Positions 1-7,739 of a DNA stretch of 52,554 nt are shown piece after piece. Under the pieces are notes generated by a model. The model saw nothing but the letters and a program-made list of their open reading frames with translations, ran no database searches and was not told the DNA's origin. The position numbers and the translations under genes were made by a program. This DNA is from Neisseriaceae bacterium (lineage in GTDB: Bacteria > Pseudomonadota > Gammaproteobacteria > Burkholderiales > UBA11063): NCBI GenBank assembly GCA_003963245.1, contig RXJX01000023.1, forward strand, positions 1 to 52,554, read 5' to 3'. The number at the start of each line of letters is the position of its first letter. Position 1 is the stretch's first letter.

Positions 1-458
1 TAGTGCTTATGCCTTTTTTCATTTCTAATTACCAACTTGTTAAAGATCTAGGGATTGCTTAGTCTATTCTAAGCATAAAAAAGTGAGGACTCAGGTTAAT
101 TTTATAAAATGCAAGTGCATTATAGTACCCTATAACTGTAATTATTAAAATATCAGTAAAATTAAAATGAACTTATTAGAATTTAACATCGTAGCACCAT
201 AAAAGAATAGTAAACTGGATTTTACTATATATGTAGATGAGATAGGTAAATTCTAGTCTAGTTTGCTCATTAATATATTTAAAATTTGGCAGCTTAGAAA
301 TAGGATGGATGCTGTACATTATAGAGTGAGTTGGTAAAATATTAGAAAATCAGGGTTTTGAAGTATTAACCTCATAAATACTCCCATAATTTGTTAAAAT
401 AATGAATTATAAATATTTAGCAATATATAAGTTGGCAAACAGAGGAGATGGTTTTAAT
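1..458. other. gene-free stretch upstream of the lipoprotein gene
   Basis: No convincing coding region is seen on either strand. The DNA is very AT-rich. A short hairpin (GCTTAG at 57-62 with CTAAGC at 69-74) may be the remains of a terminator for a gene left of the window. The only other signal is an extended -10 promoter element at 332-340, described separately. Confidence 0.5.
332..340 (+). promoter_or_regulatory. extended -10 promoter element for the lipoprotein gene
   Basis: The 9-mer TGGTAAAAT matches an extended -10 box (TGnTAtAAT type). No good -35 box is visible at 17 nt. The same 9-mer occurs just before the CRISPR array (2411-2419) and upstream of tolQ (11297-11305, minus strand), so it looks like a promoter element used in this genome. 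It would give a 5' leader of roughly 110 nt before the start at 459. Confidence 0.4.
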
Positions 459-2402
459 ATGCTGAAAAATCAGATAAATAACATAACTATAATTAGTGTT
501 TTGGCGAGTATATTTACTCTTGCATCATGTGGTGGCGGTAGCATCAATTCATCACAGAATAATCAAGTTTATGCTGCTATTAGTGTACCAGCAACTACTT
601 ATGCTGATGCAGCATCAAGTAAATTTGCTGTATATACTAGCGCGGGTGGTGGTAAAAATACTCTGACTGAAATTGATACTGGATCAGATTTATACGTAAT
701 TGAGTCAAGTTATGTTGGTAATAATATTCGTTATACAGGTGAGAGTATTACGCTGGTATACGATCATGGTATGATTAAGCGAAGTGGTTTAGTCGCTTAT
801 AGTTCAGTCAGCTTTTTATCAGAAAGTGGTGCTACGCTGATTAAGACTAGTAGCGATCAGGTACCGATTGTAGTTGTTCCTGATGGTGTAATCAGCAATA
901 TAGAAAGCCAAAATCATGCAATCATGGGAATGCGGATGGATGGTAATGTTTCGGTAAAATTGTTTTTGCCAGATCCTTATAACCAAATGTTTATTATGGA
1001 TATGCCATCGCGCCAATTAATATTTGGTAGTTTTAGTCCTGCTCAGATGAGTAATTTTGGAATGATTCAGGCGCCAGAAAGCGCATGTGATTCATACACG
1101 GTGCATTCTTCATCAAATAACTTATGCTGGAACGATATGCATCTGCCTGTGAATTATACCGCGACTAAGGATGGAGTACAGGTTGAGTCGACATTCAATT
1201 CATTATTTGATAGCGGTGCAAGTAGCAGCTTTCAATTTATTCCACTTCCAGACTGGTTGGTAATAAGTGATAATAATAAAGTAAAAAACCCAGTTGCTGC
1301 TAACGTTATGACAAGCAAGGGCTCAATGGCGTTGCAATTGACTGATCCAACCTCGGCGTTTGCGAATGAGTCGAATGGTGGAATTGTCAACGTTGGAAAT
1401 AATATTTTTAATTTTTATCAAGTGCTCTATAATCAATTGAATGGTCAGGTTGGTTTGAGACGAGTAGCTAATCCTGAGATCACTTCAGTGCCACTAGTCT
1501 ATAATTTGCAAGGCGAGTCTATGGGATTACATGCACCATTAATGATTGGGAACAATTCACTTTATGCTGGAGTTGATACTGGTTCGGTTGGTTTACGGGT
1601 TTTGGAAAGTGCTATCGCTGATAAAACTGGGATCACTATTACTTCTGAATCTGAGAGTTATAGTTATCAGGATGGAGTTAGTCTTACTGGTTTGGTTGCG
1701 ATTGGACCTGTAACGATTGGCGGTGTGACAGAGAATATCAAATTTATGCTGATTACAAATGTTAGCTGCTTGCCACAGATTCCAGATTGTCCTAAGAGTG
1801 CATTTTCTGCGAGCGGTCGTGCTGGATTGATGGGAATTGCTCTGTATACTGGTGGAAGTACCCATGGTGTTTGGAACCCATTATCTCAATTACCTGGTGC
1901 ACTTGCCAACGGTTTTTATGTGGATGGTAACCATTCTCATCCTGGGCTGATGATTGGTTTAAATTCAGATAAGATAACTGGATTTGATTATATTGATCTG
2001 GAGTCAATTCCCCAAGCGGAGTCTAATCCGGCACCGTACCCATTGTGGAATGTCAATTTGCCAGCAACGGTAGAATATCCATCAGTAGATGGAATAACGG
2101 CGCTTAGCCAAACTGGCTTAGTATTGTATGACACTGGGACTGCAGCTTATACGATTTATAATGTTGGGCAACAAGAGCAGGGAACTTTTCCTAAATATAC
2201 ACAGATTAATCAAAAGCAACAGCTTAATGGCAGTAAAAGATTTGATTGGTCTTTTGCTACGGGCAATGATTACTATATAAACTCAGCGGTTAAAGTTGCA
2301 GGATCATTTCCTTTGATTGTTAACACGGGTAATATTCCATTTATTAGCTATGATATTTTGTATGATGTTGAAAGTGGTAAAATGGGCTTTAGAAGTCATT
2401 AG
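459..2402 (+). CDS. lipoprotein with duplicated aspartic-protease-like (DUF3443-like) lobes
   Basis: The protein is 647 aa from the ATG at 459, which has a good ribosome site (AGAGGAG at 441-447). An in-frame ATG at 402 would add 19 residues in front of the signal peptide and is less likely. A hydrophobic leader ends in a lipobox (LASC then GGGS), so it is probably an outer-membrane or periplasmic lipoprotein. Four D-[ST]-G motifs are visible: DTGS at residue 73, DSGA at 251, DTGS at 373 and DTGT at 558. Aspartyl proteases of the pepsin type use two such motifs, one per lobe. The near-equal spacing (178 and 185 residues within pairs, about 300 between pairs) points to a tandem duplication. 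The third motif context (VDTGSVGLRVL) resembles DUF3443 proteins of betaproteobacteria. Protease activity is inferred, not shown. The stop codon falls inside the footprint of the eroded first CRISPR repeat. Confidence 0.7.
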   Translation: MLKNQINNITIISVLASIFTLASCGGGSINSSQNNQVYAAISVPATTYADAASSKFAVYTSAGGGKNTLTEIDTGSDLYVIESSYVGNNIRYTGESITLVYDHGMIKRSGLVAYSSVSFLSESGATLIKTSSDQVPIVVVPDGVISNIESQNHAIMGMRMDGNVSVKLFLPDPYNQMFIMDMPSRQLIFGSFSPAQMSNFGMIQAPESACDSYTVHSSSNNLCWNDMHLPVNYTATKDGVQVESTFNSLFDSGASSSFQFIPLPDWLVISDNNKVKNPVAANVMTSKGSMALQLTDPTSAFANESNGGIVNVGNNIFNFYQVLYNQLNGQVGLRRVANPEITSVPLVYNLQGESMGLHAPLMIGNNSLYAGVDTGSVGLRVLESAIADKTGITITSESESYSYQDGVSLTGLVAIGPVTIGGVTENIKFMLITNVSCLPQIPDCPKSAFSASGRAGLMGIALYTGGSTHGVWNPLSQLPGALANGFYVDGNHSHPGLMIGLNSDKITGFDYIDLESIPQAESNPAPYPLWNVNLPATVEYPSVDGITALSQTGLVLYDTGTAAYTIYNVGQQEQGTFPKYTQINQKQQLNGSKRFDWSFATGNDYYINSAVKVAGSFPLIVNTGNIPFISYDILYDVESGKMGFRSH

Positions 2403-2419
2403 AGAAGTAATGGTAAAAT
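2384..2419 (+). repeat. eroded terminal CRISPR repeat (3' half only)
   Basis: Positions 2405-2419 match the last 15 nt of the CRISPR repeat with one change (TGGTAAAAT for TGGCAAAAT). They lie exactly 30 nt before the first intact repeat, which is the spacer length of this array. The 5' half of the expected repeat footprint does not match and contains the end of the lipoprotein gene. The one change improves the match to an extended -10 promoter box. It is therefore either a degenerate oldest repeat or a conserved promoter for the first crRNA, or both. Confidence 0.6.
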
Positions 2420-2449
2420 AATCAGCATAACAGAGTATTCAGTAACTGG

Positions 2450-2881
2450 GTTATAGCTCGTTAACAATTTAAGTAATGGCAAAATTTACTTGATGTTTGC
2501 CCGGGTGAATTAACTGTTATAGCTCGTTAACAATTTAAGTAATGGCAAAATAACAGAATACAATGCAAGATTGGTTAAATAGTTATAGCTCGTTAACAAT
2601 TTAAGTAATGGCAAAATTGAGCAGATTGAGGGTGTGTCGGATGACCTGTTATAGCTCGTTAACAATTTAAGTAATGGCAAAATTGCAGATTTAATTGCTT
2701 GGCAATCTTGGTAGTTATAGCTCGTTAACAATTTAAGTAATGGCAAAATATTGGTGGATTACCATTCACTGTAGTATCAGTTATAGCTCGTTAACAATTT
2801 AAGTAATGGCAAAATCGGTTAACTTTGCTAAATACAAGCAAGCGTGTTATAGCTCGTTAACAATTTAAGTAATGGCAAAAT
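2450..2881 (+). CRISPR. type II-C CRISPR array, 7 repeats and 6 spacers
   Basis: Seven identical 36-nt repeats begin at 2450, 2516, 2582, 2648, 2714, 2780 and 2846. They start GTTATAGCTCG and end ATGGCAAAAT. Six spacers separate them, each exactly 30 nt. The GTT-TAG start is the crRNA-sense orientation of type II repeats, and the tracrRNA anti-repeat confirms that crRNA is read on the plus strand, toward the cas genes. The last 9 nt of each repeat (TGGCAAAAT) resemble an extended -10 box, at the same place as the promoters embedded in Neisseria meningitidis II-C repeats. A seventh candidate spacer (2420-2449) lies before repeat 1, behind the half-repeat. By eye, no spacer matches the prophage in this window. 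Confidence 0.97.
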
Positions 2882-2990
2882 ATGCTAATCATAATATACT
2901 GAATTATTTCTAATAAATAGAATAATTTAATGTAAAATTTGATTTATTTACACAAAATTTACCCTTAATTAGTGAATTTTAGTAAAATAA
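2882..2990. other. probable CRISPR leader, AT-rich, between array and tracrRNA
   Basis: This strongly AT-rich stretch separates the last perfect repeat from the tracrRNA. Leaders of CRISPR arrays are typically AT-rich and border the newest spacer. The opposite end of the array carries an eroded repeat, which usually marks the oldest end. New spacers are therefore probably inserted here, at the cas2-proximal end, even though crRNA transcription runs toward it. That polarity is inferred. No ORF is seen. Confidence 0.45.
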
Positions 2991-2991
2991 T
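2982..2991 (+). promoter_or_regulatory. -10 region of the tracrRNA promoter
   Basis: TAAAAT at 2983-2988 lies about 10 nt before the anti-repeat. The surrounding 10-mer GTAAAATAAT is identical to 2413-2422, the promoter-like end of the eroded first repeat. The -35 region (around 2958-2964, TTTACCC) is weak. Confidence 0.4.
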
Positions 2992-2995
2992 GGGA

Positions 2996-3120
2996 TACCA
3001 TTACTTAAATTGTTAGTTTGCTATAATAAGACGAATCAAAAGATTTTAAAAAAGTCGTACAGCTGACATCTGTAACTGTCAAACTACTTTATCAGAACAA
3101 TAACAACTGTTTTTGTTCTT
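2996..3120 (+). ncRNA. tracrRNA of the type II-C CRISPR-Cas9 system
   Basis: Positions 2998-3015 are an 18-nt perfect anti-repeat to the repeat 3' half. A 4-nt non-pairing stretch (bulge) follows, and 3020-3026 pairs again with the repeat 5' end, which is the usual type II duplex. Downstream, AATC (3034-3037) can pair with GATT (3042-3045) inside GAC/GTC (3030-3032 with 3054-3056), forming a nexus-like hairpin. ACAG (3059-3062) can pair with CTGT (3069-3072). A final stem AGAACAA (3094-3100) with TTGTTCT (3113-3119) may act as terminator, and it lies inside the 3' end of cas2 on the opposite strand. Both ends are approximate. The gene is collinear with the array, so both RNAs come from the plus strand. 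Confidence 0.85.
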
Positions 3121-3424
3121 TGTTGATCTTTTCTTGTGTTGATGGTTGACCGACTAAAAAATACATTTGACTGTATTGTTTTTCGGTTACTTTCATGATT
3201 CTTACGTTGCCATATTCTGGCGCATTTAATTCTATGCGGCGAATATATTTCTCAACTGCATCGTGTCCATTGCATAAGCGACAATATACAGAGTATTGCA
3301 GCATATCATAACCTTCTTTGAGAAGATAACTATGAAAACGCTGATAAATCTGCCGTAGCCGTTTGGTGCTAACTGGTAGAGCATAAAAAACTATTATTCT
3401 CATCCAACGAATCTCAGAAAACAT
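3092..3424 (-). CDS. cas2: CRISPR-associated endoribonuclease Cas2
   Basis: The 110-aa product works with Cas1 as the spacer-integration complex. The N-terminal FSEIRWMRIIVFYALPVS is the typical Cas2 first beta-strand of type II-C systems, as in Neisseria. ATG at 3424 follows the cas1 stop by 3 nt. An internal ATG at 3403 is the other possible start. Its 3' end is antisense to the tail of the tracrRNA. Confidence 0.93.
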   Translation of the reverse strand: MFSEIRWMRIIVFYALPVSTKRLRQIYQRFHSYLLKEGYDMLQYSVYCRLCNGHDAVEKYIRRIELNAPEYGNVRIMKVTEKQYSQMYFLVGQPSTQEKINKEQKQLLLF

Positions 3425-3427
3425 AAA

Positions 3428-4372
3428 TTAATCCATATTGCTACGCTCTATCCATGGCGGGAGAGTCGGTAATTTTAATAAGCTATGATTATTATCATTA
3501 ATACAGCTAATAAAGCTTTTTATCATTAAATCAATAGAGTTTAAAATCGTAGTTAATTTATTATCGATGACAATAATATGATTTAAAATATCAATAAGTG
3601 CAGCTTTTATTGATGGTGATAGCTCCATGGTTTGCTTGTCATTAACCAGCTCATAAATATACCAGTCAATATAAGGTCGATAAGGCTCGATAAAATCATC
3701 AGCAAGGTTAAAGGCATTAAACTGATTATCATGAAACAAGCCTAATGTTGGCAATAATCCGTAACCAACCAAGGCGCGACAAACCAGACTACGAATAATA
3801 GTATAAGCATAATTAAGTAAACTGTTTATTTCTTGATATTCATTATTGCTTGTATTCCGATTTTTGCCTATTCGGATAAAGTCTCTGCCAAATAGTTCTG
3901 GAAAATATATTTTACTTGCCTGAGCTTCATTATTATTTTTATCACCGGATAGCACTGTTTGTGCCAAGTGCCGGAGCTTTGTTAGTTCGATACTAGCTGG
4001 GTAAATCTTTTCTATAACACTAGCCTGATTAGTAATTTTCTGTTCAATAATATTTTGCCAAAGACGTTTTTTAAACGGTTGGCTTAGACTTAGCTGTCGT
4101 TGTAATACCAAGTTTTGGCGTGAGTGTGGCAAAAAGCTATGAAATATTCCATTTGGCAGATGCGTATTATCGCAGCTAATTAATATGATATTATTGTCTG
4201 CACAGCTACTAAGTACTGCACCACTAAGATTGATTGCATAATGATTCAAAACGATACAGGCAATATCTTGGAGCGGTACAGTAAATTTGTTACTGTCCTG
4301 AGTTATCTGCAATTGGGATTTATTAATTTGCAGGCAACTTGGGTTACTAATCATCACCGAGCGAAAAGTCAT
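3428..4372 (-). CDS. cas1: CRISPR-associated integrase Cas1
   Basis: The 314-aa product is the integrase subunit of the Cas1-Cas2 spacer-acquisition complex. The family's metal-binding triad is represented by a Glu in NEAQAS and by His and Asp in GLFHDNQFNAFNLADDF. The gene starts 6 nt after the cas9 stop and ends 3 nt before cas2, so cas9-cas1-cas2 form one tight operon. There is no csn2 or cas4, which defines subtype II-C. Confidence 0.95.
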   Translation of the reverse strand: MTFRSVMISNPSCLQINKSQLQITQDSNKFTVPLQDIACIVLNHYAINLSGAVLSSCADNNIILISCDNTHLPNGIFHSFLPHSRQNLVLQRQLSLSQPFKKRLWQNIIEQKITNQASVIEKIYPASIELTKLRHLAQTVLSGDKNNNEAQASKIYFPELFGRDFIRIGKNRNTSNNEYQEINSLLNYAYTIIRSLVCRALVGYGLLPTLGLFHDNQFNAFNLADDFIEPYRPYIDWYIYELVNDKQTMELSPSIKAALIDILNHIIVIDNKLTTILNSIDLMIKSFISCINDNNHSLLKLPTLPPWIERSNMD

Positions 4373-4378
4373 GTTGTT

Positions 4379-7300
4379 TTATCTTTTTTGAGATTGTAAC
4401 TGACTAAAATCAAGACGCTTTTCTTTTTCGACTTTTGTGATGTTTCCTAAAACATCAACCTGAAATTTCTCTAATAGTGTATTAATTTTTATCCCTATAC
4501 CGCGAATTTCTTTTGAGCCATCATGAAGTAAAATTGTGATTGCCCCAGTTGCTCGATCGGTTCCAGTGTAATAACCAAAGAAAGTTTCTTTTTTTGTCGT
4601 TATTTTAACTAGATCATTTGGGTACAAACTGAATATAAATTTGAAATTACTATCTATCATTTCCCAATCTGCTTCTCCTTTGTTGGCAATAATTGCTCGA
4701 TTTGGTAATTCTGCTTTGATAACCTCGGATAAATATACCGGTACGATATAGTTTTTACCTTCCTTATTGAATATATCAATGCGTACCATTCCACCATTAT
4801 CAGCTATACCTTGGTTCACTTTTACGCCGGTATTTTGTGGCTGAATAATTTTTATGGTTTTTATCTGTGCTTCACTTGGTGTGCCATCTTTACGTGGCGC
4901 ATATAATGGCTCAGCAAAGGCTTTTTTGGCATCATTGCCATGTTTTTCTAATTGTCCTTTTAGTAATCTATAAATATTTGGATTATGCTGTTTATAAGCT
5001 GGGCAGAGGGTAGGGATTTCACCATCTTTATCTAATTTAATCCCGCTATCAGCCAGTTGTTTACTAATCGTTGAAAATGGCTTACCATTGTTATATTCTC
5101 CGACTGGGTTGTCAACATATTTCCGCGAGCGGATAGTATCTAGATGAACTTGCCCGCTAATCTTATGTTTTGGCATGCGGGATACAAATATTTTATTTAC
5201 CCGTTCAATAATTTGCTGACGAAAATTTATATTTGGCATTGGGAAGCGATCATGGATAACACCATCTTCATCGACAAAACGTATTTGTGGTGCTGCACTA
5301 AACTCTTTTTCGTGCATATACTTAGTTACGTTTTGTACCAACTTAGTCGTGACTGCGGCAATCACACAGGCATCCTGTGCGTGGTGTAAATCATTTTCCT
5401 CACGTGATTTGCTTAAGCCCCAATGGCTACGGATAAAGGCTGTTGCTTGTCCAGTTAATACACGTACACGTAGTTTATTGTTATCTTCCGGATATGAAAA
5501 TTGTAAATGGTTTTCCAGATAGTTCTTGCAGAAACGAGCTATATAACGGGTATCATTCAGATTTCGTTCAATAAAACCCTCTTTATCAACTTTTTTAAGT
5601 AATAAGCGATCCAATTTGGAGAAGTCAAAACCTAGTTGATAGCCTGTTTTATTCATAAGCTTACAACGTTCTTCAAATTTGTGCCATGCTTGCTCATTAT
5701 GTCCACTTTGTCCGATGTACTCATATGGGGTCTGATTACCTTTACGTTGGTTTTCCTGAGTAAGGCAAAGTACTTTATTACCCATGCTATCATCAAAACT
5801 CCGCGAGTGGGGAATAATATGATCAATCTCAGTTGCGTGGGTACCGTGTAAAATATTTTCAGGATTGATATATTCACCGCTATAGATACATTTGTTGCCT
5901 TGCTGCTTCCATAGCTTAAATTTGGTAAATTCATCCTTCATTGGTTTACGCCCGAAGTCTTCTTCAAATTCGGCAATTAAACGTTCATTATTCGCTTGAT
6001 TATTTTTTTGTCGCTTGCTGATCTCATTCCGTTGATCTACAGATTTACCAATATCTCGGGCTAACTCAATATTAATCTGGTATGGTGAACCATAATTATC
6101 AATAACTGCATTGATTACTTTACGTACTTGAGAAATAGCTCTGATTACTACCGGATTGGTTAATTCGTTATCTAATCCTAGTGCTTGAATTGAAGGTAAT
6201 TTAGGGTTTGGTTGCTGATTTCTTTGACTGTGATGTCCCCAGACTGATTTGCAAGCTTCATCATAACGTTGCCCGTTTTCGAGGTGAGGAATGATTTTAT
6301 GTAGAGCTTTTAATGACAGGCTGATATTTTTATCGAAACTAACCCCGTCTTTTAAAATAGCTGAGATTATGGCTTGTTGGCTATCGGTATCAAAATTATT
6401 TTTTTGCTTTGCAAAACACTTTTCTAGCGCGGTTTGGATAGCTTCATCAGTTTTGTTATAAGTTAATTCAACAGCAATTGTGTCTAATAACGTGGTATTA
6501 CTAAAAAGATTTAGCCAAGTTACTTCTCCAGCATGTTCACAAATTCCCCATTTAAGCTCATGAGTAGCTGGAAACGATAATTCTTTAATTTGTTCTTTTT
6601 GTTCTTGTTCATTAAATTTAATATTCGGTTTATACTGAATAAAGTTAAAGTATTCATCTTTTTCTAATGAGAGAATGGTACGTAGATTTGAAAAATAGAT
6701 TTTGGGTGAAAATTTCACTTTCTTAGCTAAAATGAAGGCTATTATTTTCTGTATTTCGGCTGGTGTTAATTTTCTTTTTTCTTGGGTGATTTGGTTTGAA
6801 ACTATTAAATTATTTAATTTAGATAAAGCGATAAATTTTTCGCTACTGAAACAAGCTTTAGGTGCTCGTGCTTCTTCTGTCTCAAATTGGCATTTACCAA
6901 CCATTTTTTGAATATCTTCTGCTTTGGCAAAGTCTCGCTGCCAGTTAAACATCGTGATATATTTTTCAATAAATTGTTGATTGATTAATTGATTTCCTAA
7001 TTGATACTGGGCTTCTAAAATTATTTTTGCTTCTTCTCCAATATCTGAGCGCTGAAGCATAACCCGATATTCACCGAAGCGATTACGTTTATTTGCTGCA
7101 AAGGTCTGATTTTTATGAAGCATTTCACCAACGGTGCGATAGCCATTTTCTTCCAATAGTTTTCGGTTTTCTACCAAGCTTTTGTTAACTGTACCATCAA
7201 CTGATTTATCTTTTTTACGATTGGATTTAAAGCCTCGATGTTTGGCTAAATGGATTAAAACTCTTGCTAACTGTTGATTGCTAAGAAAACTATCTAGTGC

Positions 7301-7642
7301 TAGGTAACGCAACTCATAAACATCATAATGTGAGGTACCTGATTTAGTTTTACTAGTACTATTAAACATATTTGCTAGTTCATCTTTTGAAACTAATCCA
7401 GAATTAATCAGATGTTCTTTAATCTTTTGCATACGATAAGCGCGTCTACGAATCCTGCGGCGCATTCCTCGCGCGAGGCGCCTTGAAGCTGATAAGGAAG
7501 CGCTGGCATTATTTCTAGCACCTTTTACTTCCCCTGGTTCAAATAACCGAACACCACATTTCTCAATATTTGAGTTATCCATATTATAAATAGCCCAACC
7601 AATGGAAGCAATACCTAAATCAAGTCCTAATACATAACGCAT
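4379..7642 (-). CDS. cas9: CRISPR-associated endonuclease Cas9, type II-C
   Basis: The 1087-aa product is in the compact II-C size class. It is the RNA-guided DNA nuclease that uses crRNA and tracrRNA. Visible parts in order: RuvC-I (LGLDLGIASIGWAI, D8), an Arg-rich bridge helix at about 54-70, RuvC-II (INIELARD, E526), an HNH domain (EIDHIIPHSR, D607-H608, with N631 in QENQRKGNQ), RuvC-III (HHAQDA, H754 and D757) and a C-terminal PAM-interacting region. All catalytic residues are present, so it should be active. The closest recognisable relatives are Neisseria and Pasteurella type Cas9s. The PAM cannot be read from sequence. The start has TGAGG about 10 nt upstream. Only 97 nt separate it from dacB on the same strand. 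Confidence 0.97.
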   Translation of the reverse strand: MRYVLGLDLGIASIGWAIYNMDNSNIEKCGVRLFEPGEVKGARNNASASLSASRRLARGMRRRIRRRAYRMQKIKEHLINSGLVSKDELANMFNSTSKTKSGTSHYDVYELRYLALDSFLSNQQLARVLIHLAKHRGFKSNRKKDKSVDGTVNKSLVENRKLLEENGYRTVGEMLHKNQTFAANKRNRFGEYRVMLQRSDIGEEAKIILEAQYQLGNQLINQQFIEKYITMFNWQRDFAKAEDIQKMVGKCQFETEEARAPKACFSSEKFIALSKLNNLIVSNQITQEKRKLTPAEIQKIIAFILAKKVKFSPKIYFSNLRTILSLEKDEYFNFIQYKPNIKFNEQEQKEQIKELSFPATHELKWGICEHAGEVTWLNLFSNTTLLDTIAVELTYNKTDEAIQTALEKCFAKQKNNFDTDSQQAIISAILKDGVSFDKNISLSLKALHKIIPHLENGQRYDEACKSVWGHHSQRNQQPNPKLPSIQALGLDNELTNPVVIRAISQVRKVINAVIDNYGSPYQINIELARDIGKSVDQRNEISKRQKNNQANNERLIAEFEEDFGRKPMKDEFTKFKLWKQQGNKCIYSGEYINPENILHGTHATEIDHIIPHSRSFDDSMGNKVLCLTQENQRKGNQTPYEYIGQSGHNEQAWHKFEERCKLMNKTGYQLGFDFSKLDRLLLKKVDKEGFIERNLNDTRYIARFCKNYLENHLQFSYPEDNNKLRVRVLTGQATAFIRSHWGLSKSREENDLHHAQDACVIAAVTTKLVQNVTKYMHEKEFSAAPQIRFVDEDGVIHDRFPMPNINFRQQIIERVNKIFVSRMPKHKISGQVHLDTIRSRKYVDNPVGEYNNGKPFSTISKQLADSGIKLDKDGEIPTLCPAYKQHNPNIYRLLKGQLEKHGNDAKKAFAEPLYAPRKDGTPSEAQIKTIKIIQPQNTGVKVNQGIADNGGMVRIDIFNKEGKNYIVPVYLSEVIKAELPNRAIIANKGEADWEMIDSNFKFIFSLYPNDLVKITTKKETFFGYYTGTDRATGAITILLHDGSKEIRGIGIKINTLLEKFQVDVLGNITKVEKEKRLDFSQLQSQKR

Positions 7643-7739
7643 AATAAGTACCTCAAAAGATAAGTTATATCAATTAATATCAATTAGTTTTCTGGTCTTA
7701 TTCCGTGCGCTTGTGCTTTGAGTTTGATTTATATCGTGG
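7643..7739 (-). promoter_or_regulatory. cas9 upstream region with direct repeat
   Basis: This short gap between dacB and cas9 is where the cas operon promoter should lie. On the minus strand it holds TTGATATTAA followed directly by TTGATATAAC. This imperfect 10-nt direct repeat includes a possible -10 box and could be a regulator site. No good -35 box is seen. Read-through from dacB is also possible. Confidence 0.3.

Noticed and set aside
402..458. Upstream start adding 19 residues to the lipoprotein
   Set aside because: It would put charged residues before the lipoprotein signal and lacks a ribosome site; the ATG at 459 has AGAGGAG.
2510..2746. 78-aa minus-strand ORF with repeated LLKLLTSYN segments
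   Set aside because: It is the CRISPR array read through; the 66-nt repeat-spacer unit is a multiple of 3 and so keeps a frame open.
3019..3027. TGCTATAAT inside the tracrRNA anti-repeat as an internal promoter
   Set aside because: The bases are dictated by pairing with the repeat 5' end, so the resemblance to a -10 box may be accidental; the upstream TAAAAT is preferred.
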